Shown here in pieces: positions 16,101-28,100 of a DNA stretch of 64,000 nucleotides. The translations under genes and the position numbers were made by a program. The notes beneath the pieces were generated by a model that was not told where the DNA came from, made no database searches, and saw nothing but the letters and a program-made list of their open reading frames with translations. Position 1 is the stretch's first letter. Each line of letters begins with the position of its first letter. The stretch is from Amphimedon queenslandica (lineage: Eukaryota > Porifera > Demospongiae > Haplosclerida > Niphatidae): contig NW_003546290.1 of NCBI RefSeq assembly GCF_000090795.2, forward strand, positions 281,350 through 345,349. The letters are read 5' to 3'.

Positions 16101-19100
16101 ATTTCTTTACCTCTTATGATGACATACCCTTGTAAAAGACCCGTGCCTCCACTGCAAAGAGAAGGAGCAGTCCCTAATACCCTCTTTGTCACTAGTGATT
16201 CAGGATGGATAACATCTGAGCTGTTCGTTGAATGGTCTAAATTTTTTCTTCAAAATATACCACCAATTTGACCCATACTTCTTCTGCAAGATGGACACGG
16301 TTCACATGTTTTGATTGAGCTGATCGAATTGGCACATGCTAATGACATTCACTTAATTTGTCTACCATCTCATACTAGTCATCTGCTGCAGCCCTTAGAT
16401 GTGGGGGTTTTCAAATCCTTCAAAAGTAATTTTAACAAGGTATGCAGTAATTATATGAGACAAAATCCCAGGATGAGTTGTTACAGTAGATGTGATTGCT
16501 TCATTAGTTGGTGAAGTGTAACCAGCATCATTCACACCTATGAATATAATGAAAGGCTTTAAGAAGACTGGAATGTGGCCCATTAATCTCGGAGAAGTGA
16601 CCAAAGGAAAAAGAAGCACCATCAAAAGCTTATTCCACTCATTAAAGTACTCCAGAGCCTAGGAATATTTCTGATCAGCTGCAAGGTAGTCCACTGTTTT
16701 CACCCAAATTAGAAGCACAGTATCAAAAGAGATACGAGAAAAAATAGGATTTACAAGATGTGGGCTATATTGCATGACTGAAAATCAATCATCCTGAATT
16801 GAATGTCAGTGATACTTTGTCTGATAGCTCATCCTCTCACATATCAAGTGAAAGAAATAAAGCATCTTCTGACCTTCCAAAATTGCTAGTGCTGCCTGAA
16901 GCGAAACGTGTCACAAGGAGAGGAGGTCTCAATAGCAGAGCAAAATGTATTACTGAATCTCAGGTTTTGGAAGAAATGAAGGCAAAGGAAGAAAGGAAGA
17001 AACTCAATGAGGAACTGAAGGCTCAAAGGAAGATTGAAAAAGAGAGAAAGAAAATTGAGAAAGAGGAGATGAAGAAAGAAAAAGTAAGGCAGAGACAAAA
17101 AAACAAGGACAGAAAGGAGTAAGATCAAGAAGAAAAGGTACAGCGAAGATACATGTACCTCAAGAGGCTAAACTAGAAAGTCTGGTTAGTGAACTGAAAT
17201 TGGATGATACAGAGCAGAAAACAGATGCTAGTGATGATGAAGCTACGTGTATAGAGTACGTCCTGGTATTATGAGACAGTAGGGTATTATGAGACACAAA
17301 CAAAAATCAAGTCGAGACTATAAATTAGGATGAGAAAATGAAATAAGCTGCTTATAGAGTGACTTTAAATTGCTGGAAATAAAAACAATTAAAAATAGTC
17401 TGCAAAATAGTCTAATTAACTTGCTGTAGTATTAATTAATTTACATAAACACCTCCCATTCAAGATGGCCAAGCAAGCAAGGTCTGGAGCAATGTGTACC
17501 CAGAAATGCAAGAATTGGTTGCAGACAAGTGCATGTATGACTGAAGCAGTAAAAGCAGTTAAAGAAGGAATGAAACTTAGAGAGGCTTCATCTTCATATG
17601 GGGTACCTGTAGATACCTGGACCTAAGACAGTTATGACAGATGCAGAAGAAATAATGTTGCGTGAATACATAGTTAAGATGGCAGATATGGGTTATGGTA
17701 CATGGTTTGTCCAGAGATGACATCATGAGAGTGGCGTTTCAAATAGTTGAAAAGACAAAGAAATCAAACCCATTCAAAAATGGTGCTGCTGGAAAATCAT
17801 GGCTGCAGGGTTTCTTAAGTCGACATACATGTATGCTAAGTATCTGTACTCCTCAGCCTTTGTCACATGCGAGGGTTCGAAGTGTGACTGATGACGTCAT
17901 TAAATATTTTTTTGCAAAACTTGGCGGTATTTTTGCCAGATTGAATATGCTTTCTAAACCAATGCAAGTATACAATATTGATGAAACAAGCATTAATGTT
18001 GTGCATAAACCTGGCAAAGTAGCAGCACATATCAAACATAAGAAAGTGAGGTCAATTACTTCGGCTGAAAGGGGAAAAACACATACAGTATTGACTTGTG
18101 TAATGCTTCTGGCCAGTGCATTCCTCCCCTAATGATTTTTCCAAGAAAAAGGATGAAGGAAGACTTAAAGGAGGGCGCCATACCTGGTACTACGTTTTGT
18201 TGCTCCGAAAGTGGGTGGATAAATGAACAGTTACTTCTGGAATGGTTTGAATTTTTTATTGAATCGATCCCACCTGCACGCCCTGTACTCATAATTGAAG
18301 ATGGTCATGCTTCTCACGTATCACTAGATGTCATTAAGCTAGCTAAAGAAAATAATGTCCATCTTCTCTGTCTTCCATCACATTCAATGCATATTCTTCA
18401 GCCCTTAGATGTTGGTGTGTTTAAAAGTCTAAAAGCACATTTTAATAAGGAGTGCAGAGATTTTTTATACTCTAATCCTGGAAAAAAAATTCGTTCTAAA
18501 AATCTTGAGTCTCTTCTGTCTTTGGCATGGCCAAAAGCATTGATGCCAACGAATGTGATGAAAGGATTCAAGCAATGTGGGATTTTTCCTCTTAACCCAG
18601 GAGTGATATCGGATTGACTATTACACTGTAGCTCCGTCAAAAGTTTTCTCACCTGAACCAAGTGAAATATCAGATTGTGATAAAACACCAGAATAATCGA
18701 ATACTTCAAATTTTTTTGATATCCTTTCCTTGCCTAAAGGCCTCCATACACTAGGCAACATGTTGCTAGCAACTTCTGTGGTTACTTTGATCTTGTAATC
18801 ATTTTGTTCCAGAAATAGAACAGAATTCTATTCTTAGACACAAGATCAAAGTGACCACAGAAGTTGCTAGCAACATGTTGCCTAGTGTATGGAGGCCTTA
18901 AAGCTCTTTCAGTCTCAAACATGAGCTTCAAATTGTTCAACAGTGATGGTGCTAGGTGCATTACAAATGAGTCATTTATTACTGAAATCTCTGAAGAAAC
19001 AAAAAGAAAAGAAGAAGAAAAGAAGAAAAGAAAAGAAAGGAAGAAGAAAAAAAAAGAAAGGAAGAAGAGAGAAAAAGGAAAGCCGAAGAAAGAAAAAGAT

Positions 19101-22100
19101 CCAAGAAGAACGTAAGCAACATAGGAAAGAAGAAAAGAGAAAGAAAGCAGAAGTTAAGAGGAACACGGAGAGAGAAAGAGAAGAGCGACAAAGACAAAAC
19201 GATTTAGAACAAGAGAAGAAGAAAGCAGAAAGAAAAGAAAAAGAAAGGAGGGAAGAAGAATTAAGGTCAGAGGGTAAGGAGACGACACTTCAGCAAGTAC
19301 TACGAAAGAGACAAAGAAGCGAAGTTGTGTTTGCAGCAAAAGAAGAAAGGTAGAAAGTGATGTGTGTCCATCATGTTTTGGTTCTTATGAGGACCAGAGT
19401 GAGTCTCATACTTATATTGGGTGTGATGGTGAATGCAGTTGTTGGTGGCATTTGGAATTTATTAACACTGATAATTTCAAAGATGGTGATTATCACTGTG
19501 GAGAATGTAATGTGTACTGAATATTATAATACAATACTTGTCATAAAATGCTTGTCTCATAATACAATACTTGTCTCATAATACCAGTACTTGAGTAGGT
19601 AAATTAATTTCACAAGTATGCTACACTAGAAGTTATACCTATGAAGATTGGTCAAAGTAGTGCAAATAAGGTGATTAGAGTTTACAGTGATAGTTTTGAA
19701 ATTACATAAAAATCTTCTCCGAAAGAATAAGAAACTATTTTGCTGAGTGTCTCATATTTGGGGCGTGTACTCTATGCCCAAAATGTGGAATTAACATTAA
19801 GTTACATTAACCCAATAGCATTAAAAAACGCAATGGCTATACGTCCAGTAACCGGATCTGTCTGGCAGAACTATACGTCCGGCAGTGGGCATGTAGGAAT
19901 GAGCCCTTATATATACTGGGACTACACCCCAGTATAATAGATTTATTATAGAAGTTGAGTATAAATACAACAACCAGCAACAGTGACAGAGCAGGGTTGT
20001 GGTGGTGCAGTGGAGAGGCGCATGTGGATTGCAGGGATGTGGTCAGTGGTTCGAATCCGGTCAGGACTATACTGAGTAAAACTATGCTGCATGCAGTTTT
20101 TCGTTTTTTTCTTTTTTAAACTATAACTTTTTTGCTATTTTTTGGCTTTCTTTAGGTCAAGAAATAAACACCCTCTCGTACATCTTAGCTTCTGGGGTTG
20201 TAGGATTGGGATTGGGGTTTAGTGTTTAGTTCTTTAGAGCATACATGTAGGTCAAGAAATAAACCCTCTTGTACATCTTAGCCTCTGGGGTTGTAGGGTT
20301 GGGGTTTGGGTTTAGTGTTTAGTTTTTAGAGCACCCCCTTGTACATCTTAGCCCCTGGGATCGTAGGGTTTTGGGATTAGGGTTTAGTGTTTCTTGATAA
20401 AAAGACTAAGTTCCATTTTGCACTATTCTCATGCACACAAGCTGTTTTACCATAGATATTAGAGTAAATGAAAGGGATTGGAAACTTCCGTACGCGGCTG
20501 AAAATGCTAGTTACCCCCATACTGCAAGTATTTCAATTCTAATCATAAAACTTTGACATGAGAGAATAATATTATAATCAACTAAAAGCATGGCATAGCA
20601 TGCATGGATCGAGACCAAGACAGACTAGAGAGTAAGCAAGTTAGCATCACTGTAACAGTCTCTTTCTCAGGCTTTTGGATTTCTGTATGTTTTCTTTTTC
20701 CCTTTTTTGCAGTCTTCTACTAGCTCCGTAGCAAAGGCATGGACTTGAACGGTAGCACAGACGGCGAATAAGTAGAGTAGCAGCTCTTCTGTTGGCTCCT
20801 GAGTAGCCGCAGTTGGTAAAATTGGTCTCCACAGCTCTATTATATTAAATTTTGTTGACAATGTGGTGGCAAAATCCTTGGGATTTCCGATGTGACACTG
20901 GTTGTGTGTTTGAGGTGCTTGAAGCAACACCTTCATTTCCAATTCTATGGCTCTTACAAACTGATAAAACTCATTGTTACATTTGATAAGACCTCCTCGA
21001 TTAATGGAGTTAATCCAAGTGTCAGCAGTGCTAACAGAAGCTAAACATTCTCATCAACGTTACCTGAGGCTTCATCATCATCATTTCCTGATTCTTCTAT
21101 GAAGCTATCTAGTACAGTTGCAGAGCTGTCATATGAAGATGATTTGTGTAGTTGGCGTTTGACCTTTGGGATAACATAGCCTGCAATGTACCACAGTGCA
21201 TTTTCGTCATCGTAAGTTAAATGCGATGTTTCACTAGCTTTATTTGTATTTAATGTAGGATATGCATATTTCCAGAGATCTGTGAAGTAGTGATATGTTA
21301 TGTAAAGGAGAGAATCGGTGAACAGCTAACACCAGTAGTGGAGTACAGACATGACCAAAAGGTTGTATAATCAGTAGATGAAGTAAACTGGCTAAAGGGA
21401 AGCCAGATTTGCTCACGGATAGAGCTCGATATGGGCTTGTTGTCTATCCATAAGTGGAATAAATCAGATAAATACAGTTCAAACGGCTGAATTGCTGTCT
21501 CATTCTTTGCAAAGGTCATCCATTTCATCATTTCTGTTGCTGTATGTTTAGCTGTTGCTGCCTAAGGTGATTAAAGATCAAATCCCTTATCTTCAAGTGC
21601 CTTGTGCAAAGTACCTGAAATGTAATTTGTTTAGTGGTTATTATTTTTGCAAAATTTAAATTTTTTACTTAGTAAATTGGGATTTCTTTGTGGTGCAACT
21701 TGTAAAACAGTGGTTTCATTGGTTTCAGTCCTTTGATGCTTCTGTAGAGGTTCTGTAGCTACATAAGTAAACTCATTACTCCTTGTCCCTCTTACATTTC
21801 CTGTATGTGTTTCTATATTAATTGTGTTTACTACGCGTAATATATCATTATTTTTTAGAAACTCCTTAGTAGTGGGGTTTTCATTTACACCTCCACTCTG
21901 TCTTTGTCTCCCAAAATACTTTTCAAGAGGATCTAGGAATGATGTTACTCCTGGAATGTTGAAGATGAAATGGATTAAGTCGATAAAGGAGTAAGCGATG
22001 TGTATGACAATTGGATTGATGAATATGTAATAATTATTATTGCTTACCCGTAATTCTCAGTCCTAAGAGTGTTTCATCACTCAACATTAGTTTCTTCCTT

Positions 22101-25100
22101 TCACTTGACTTCATTTCTTGATGTGATTTGGTTTCAATTTCCCATTTCTCTAACCATACCAAGAATTCTGATTTGAGCCACTATAAAACTAGTTGTTAAA
22201 GATTATACATTCTATTTTATTCACTATTATTTATACCTGGATTCTAAAATCATTTAACCATCTATATGGTGCTTGAAATATTTTAACTTTGTGTAACACT
22301 TGGTATAGTTTGTAACGTTCAGCAAATCAAAGAATTTATCCATCATTTCTAGGAAGTTTTCGGTCTCACTAGCTTCTTCCTTAAAGTGCATTCTTACAGC
22401 TGTTGCTACTGTTTGGCTTAGTGTCTATTTTGAAAATAGAATAATGGTATTATTACATAATCAAGACATACTTCTGCTGCAAGATTAACTCTCATCTTTG
22501 AGAATGAATTGAGATGAACATGTTCATATTTAAGTTTCGGAAGTGTTGCAAACCCAGTTGTTTTGGTTGCAATCTCATACAACTGCCTGATGTATTTCCC
22601 AGTGATTGGTTTCCCATTAAACTATACATGTGAATGCAATAAAATACATGTATTTTGATACAAGTCATTGTACCTGCATTTGTCGATTAGGATTGGAAAG
22701 ACAGTTACGTGCAGTTTTAAGAAGATGTGGTGGATTGGAAATAAGGTAAACTTCTCTTGTGTTGTCGCTGAATGGATTGCAGAATTTGTATTTCACAGGT
22801 AAATCTTGGTTGCCTTGGTTTCCATCTAGTGTTATAGATACAACCTTCAAACCACACCTCTCAATTTGCATTATGGCTTCATAAAAAATGGGAACTAATT
22901 GTTCTTCAGAAAGATTTGATGTTGGGAAACTAGCGTATGGAAAAGTGAAACTGTTAAATAGGCCTCGGATCATTATAACCATAACTGAAGTAGCTAAACA
23001 TGTGCCTTGTGAAGTGTCGTTAGAATACTGTTGTTCCAATCGGATTAAATGGTCGTTTATGTCTCCTAAATTGCAGTACCCAATCAACTCTCCAGTATTT
23101 TTATCATATATGAGCCCTTGTTTCACATGCATTTCGTCACCAATGAGGCCTAAGTATTTTTCATTCTCTTTCAAAGATGTAAGCTTTGAATCTTGAAGTA
23201 ACTGTGAGTCGAGGTCATCAGTGAAACCAGAAGATAAGTCAACGAAATGAGTATAATCTCATAGGGTTCTTTGTGATGGTAGATTAATACAATTTGATTT
23301 TTCTTAGTAGCTCATATGCCTTGGATGATTTGTGGCGCAGGTATATATGCCATCAAATCATAGCAGGATTCCAGCGATAACTATTTTTTGATTTTTTTGT
23401 GCGGAATCATATTGGCTTTTCCAGAATATGTATTGAAAACTGTCCTTTGGATATAACTGAACAATGTCATTGTGATGTTGTTGCATGATGGTAAATAGAT
23501 CTTGATGTGTTGTACTGTTAACTGTAATGGCCTGTTTTGTTGCTTTTTCAGATATTATTCTTTCTACATGTAGATAAATAATTTTTTGGTTTTTTTCTTG
23601 AATTGATGATCTCAGTGAAGATACGCAGGGTCTGTAATCTGCAATCATTATGAACCTGTGATTAGTTGTAGAAGCTGGACAATCATTACACTTTTTTCGT
23701 GATTTTTTATTGCCATAGCTATCAGGTTTGGAATGTATGAAGAACAGGCAGCAACGTGTTGCTTTAACCTGTAGTATGGAACAGTTAATATGGTGTATTG
23801 TATTGAAGGGATGTTCATCTACAACAGCAATAATTTGCCCTATTTTAAGACTAATTCAAACAACAATTATTCATGTATAACTAACCTTCACGATTGACTA
23901 ATTTCCCTCCTTTTATTTCTGCAAGAGCTAAATAGCTGGGTTGTGAAATCCCAGGACAAACTTTCATGTTAGTGATGGAGTTAAGAAGGTGCAATGTGTG
24001 TTGAGGTTGGGAGTGTAACTGGACGGTTAAATGCCAATAATGTATATGATAAAGTGGGTAATATTTTAAGTGCATATGAGATTAATAGTTTATCTTTCAT
24101 TTGCTCAATATAACAGAAGACCAACGAATTTTTGTGCTGTTTATCATGATGTGATGTGATGGTCCATCCAAGTGGTAGAGTGGTCATTTTCAATTCTTTT
24201 TCAATAAAGGCAAAAGTAATGTGAGTGGCATCAATTTTAGAAAGGGGAATGGTAACTTTGAATTGAGCACTAGCAACCTTCACTTTGGGAACAGAAATGC
24301 TGACTTTGATAATACATTATATGTTTCATGTCGTTTTTGTTTATTTCGAGATATTAACTTCTTTCTATTGGAAAAGCACTTTTTTCTTCCCATCTACAAC
24401 AAGTAATGATCAGTAATGCTTAAATTTATAATAATTATAATGCTATATGATACCTTTGCAAAATAATTGTCATGTCACTTTGCAAGAAATGATAATGCAT
24501 GTTTCCTTACTGTTACGCACTGTAAAGTGTGTAGTTATCGACAATAAGGGAAATACAAGCGAAAATAAGTATCTGAAAGAAGTGAACAATTGAAGACACA
24601 GAGTTACCATGCAAACCGTAGGTGCCCAGACAATTTGACCATAAATGCTCTAATTATTCGTATGTCAAGATTGTAATGGCTGCTTGCAAGTAGGCATACA
24701 TTTTCAATAGTTAAGGCTTGCATAATGTTTTATTTGTACAGGTAACTCTTCAATAATGTAGAGGGACAGCCTTTCTACTTGCCCAAGTAGTCTGCTGTGG
24801 CAATTATTATGTTTGCAGTTTGAATTTATTGTTGATGAACATTGGCAATCATTAATCACCATATTACATGTTTAATTATACATTTTCTGTAACTTATAAC
24901 CTATTTGATAGAGAGTGTGCCAGTGACCTCCGGTATGTTCTAAGCATTAGAATAGTGTGATAGTTGATGTCATGTAAGGGTACAAAACAAACCTCTCAAA
25001 CTGAACACTAAATTGATCATTACAGAACGACAGAATCATATTATATAGGTGGTAGCCTATATGTAGGATTGAGGTTGATTTTTCAAGATGGCGGCCGTTT

Positions 25101-28100
25101 TTATGATTTTCAAACACTTATAACTCTTTTATCTTGCGTTGTACAGCCTTATAAAAGGCTTAGATGAGCTCTCCTTCACTGAGCAATTCTCCTGGTACCT
25201 TTAAAGTGAACTGCAATGTAGTGGGAGCATTTCTGGAAAATAAGCCCAAATTAAAATTTCTACAAAATTCTTCAGACTTTTTCTTCTTCTTGTTTCATCT
25301 TCTTCTAGGCACCGGATAATCTTTTAATCCAGAGAACTGCTCAAGTTGCCTTTTACATCACTCCTCTGGGCTTGGGTCAAGGTCCACAAAGGTAGTTTCA
25401 AAAAGAAGCGAGGACAGAGAACAAAATGGAAGACAGAATCCACCTGCAGCCACAGCGTGGGTTTGTGGTTTGACGCCATTTTAATTTATGCGCATGTGAT
25501 TAGCATGAATATAATTAACCTATAACCATGCACAGAATCATAACAGAATGTAGTTTCTTAATTTAAGAAAAAAGAGTGGAAACAAGTAAATAAAAAACAT
25601 TAAAAATGGGGAAAAAAGTAAGGAAACAAGAAGGTACTTGCAAACTGGTGTGGTAAGAGATCCTACACCACTGCATGAAGATTACTACCCAAAAGCACAG
25701 CAATTATCCTCACAGCCAACTATGATAGCACTATGAAGCCTTTATTTTTTATGCAGTGGTGTAGGATTTCTTACCACACCAGTTTGCAAGTACTTTCTTG
25801 TTTCCCTACTTTTTCCACATTCAATCCTACTATTTTCCCAATTTTAATGTTTTTTATTTACTTGTTTTTAAATGAAACAAAGTGGGTGACCTCCACCTAG
25901 TGATGCTCTATTGAATGATTGAATTAGCTGTTATCATTTGTTTAACACTTTCAACAAAAAGGTACAAAACAAAATGTAGTTGCAACCACTACCATTCAAG
26001 AGCAAAAAAATCAGTGTAAGTAACGATGAATGCACCTAAAAAGTTGTCTGGGAATAGAGACATGTTTCCTCTGCTTTATTTCATATCAATCTTGACGAAT
26101 AATGACACTACGGACTAATGATAGCCTTTGACAGCTAGGTCACAAACAAGACGCTTTCTTGCTAAGTCGGCAGCCGTTGCTAAGAAAAGGGGTAACCCAC
26201 ATCCATTGCTTAGCAATGTACAAAGTCAATGTAGCAACACGGAAGTTTCCAATCCCTTTCATTTACTTTAATATCTATGGTTTTACGGAGAAAAACGGAG
26301 TCACACCCCTGAACACACCCACTGCCGGACGTATAGCTCATCCGGTTATTGGACTTATAGCCAATGCGTTACAGTAATTTTAAGGCTTTTTGTAAAGTCT
26401 ATGATCGGAAGTCGCAATTCGTACGCTGGCTGTGGTTACAAATAATTTTTATAACCATATATTAATTACAATATTCATTAGCTGCGAGTAGAATAGATCT
26501 AAGTGAGTATGGGAGATGAAAGAAGATATTCTTTTTGGATGCCACCAGGACCTAACGAGTTGGGTCATAATTCTTACTTTCCTCATCCGTTCCCATATGG
26601 CCCCTATTAGCCAAGTCAGACGTCCTTACCTGTCCACAGTGTCCAGTCATCAAGTGAGACACTGGTAGACCACGCGGCTGCTCGGCCTGTCACTCCCGGC
26701 AGCAACAACCAGTCGCCATCCACCCCAGAAAGTGCTACTGCTTATGACAGCCCCCTTGAATTTTGTTCTACCCCTAGTCCTACAGATAGTATAAATGTTG
26801 ACAAGCAGGTTAGTGCATTGTGTACTCACTATTGATCATCATTATGTTGATTCATTGCAGGTGGATGTGGATTATACTTACAGGGTTAACATAATTAATA
26901 AAGGCAAGAGAAGTGAATTTGTCACTCGAGATCTAAAGACATTCACAGGAGTGTTTCTGAGTATCAAGGCTTTGAAGCTCAAGATAATTGAGGAAACGGA
27001 TTCGTTGGTTCCTTCAACTCTTGATTTTCAGGTTGGATATTTTAGTGGGAAACAGAGTAAGAAGAATTGGCTCATTGATGAGTCAGACCTTAAGGATATG
27101 TATGATGCAAATGAATCCAGAAAGAGCATATTTTTGTGGTGTGATAGTGCAGAAGAACAGGCGAAACAGGCAAAACGTACCAAGACAGTGTCATCCCAGA
27201 TTACTGCTGCTAAGAGCCACGAGATAGAAATAGATGAAGAACTAGAAGAAACCGCAGAAAGGATTAAGGCAATGCATGGTGATAAATATTCATACTCACA
27301 CTATCGAATTTGGGCCAGATTGGTTCAGTCAGGTATGTTTAAGGACATAACTGTTGTTCCACCCATTCCTGCACTTCAAGGCACACCACAACCTTCCTCC
27401 AAGAAAGGACAAGACTCACTAAAAGATGTGATTGCTGGTGCTGCTGTAACCTTTGTTAATGCTATGCGCTCTCCTGATTACAGCACTCCTAGTGTTAAAG
27501 CTCAAAACTCGGTTGTTATTAATTCTCGAACTACACCTCCAAAAGACAACCCACACAGCACCATAAGTACTATTTCACCTTGTAGAGCCACTGATCTTCG
27601 CATGAAAAAAAACTCCAGGAATTGCGTGAACTACAAAACTTACTTGAAAGTAACATTTTGAATAAAGATGAATTTTTGGGGCAAAAGGCCATTGTTTTGG
27701 AATCTCTGCGTAAACTTACACATTAATGCATGAAATTTGAATTTTCATTTATCATTAAGGTTCATTTAAGTGTAAATTTCACAATGATCAATCCAATTAT
27801 AACAATTATAACTAGTAATTTGTGAAAATGCTAACAATATAAGGTTTTCTAGGCATGTGTTACCCAGCTCTAACTCTCCTTCATACTGTTTTAGAAGAGT
27901 CTTTACCTTTGAGAATGCCTCTTCAATTGGATTGTAATCAGGTGAATACGGGGGGGGGGGCAGGTTAATTAAAAGAGATCCTGCTGTAGATATCAAGTCT
28001 GATATGCCATCTACATGATGTACACTGGCATTGTCCATTACTACAACAATGCTGTGGTGATTGACACCATCAAATGGCAACAGAAGTGGCAATAATTTTT

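Larger units (their letters stand above)
20451..26279 (-). mobile_element. 5.8-kb P-superfamily DNA transposon with 7-bp target duplication
   Basis: The terminal inverted repeats begin CATAGATATTAGAGTAAATG and run about 40 bp at both ends, including GGGATTGGAAAC. Immediately outside them is a direct GTTTTAC, at 20444-20450 and 26280-26286, which is the target duplication. The interior encodes, on the minus strand, a THAP9/P-element-type transposase (about 21060-24300), now broken. A 288-bp MITE (25580-25867) is inserted near its right end. Drosophila P elements make 8-bp duplications; 7 bp here is close but not identical. Related termini occur at 14993-15030, 44543-44580 and 58181/59077. Confidence 0.85.

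Noticed and set aside
18972-19197. Minus-strand frames very rich in phenylalanine and leucine
   Set aside because: They are the antisense of the lysine/glutamate-rich tail of the pogo-like protein.
19994-20070. Possible functional tRNA gene
   Set aside because: A and B boxes are good, but acceptor and T stems do not pair and no clear anticodon arm forms; a SINE head fits better.
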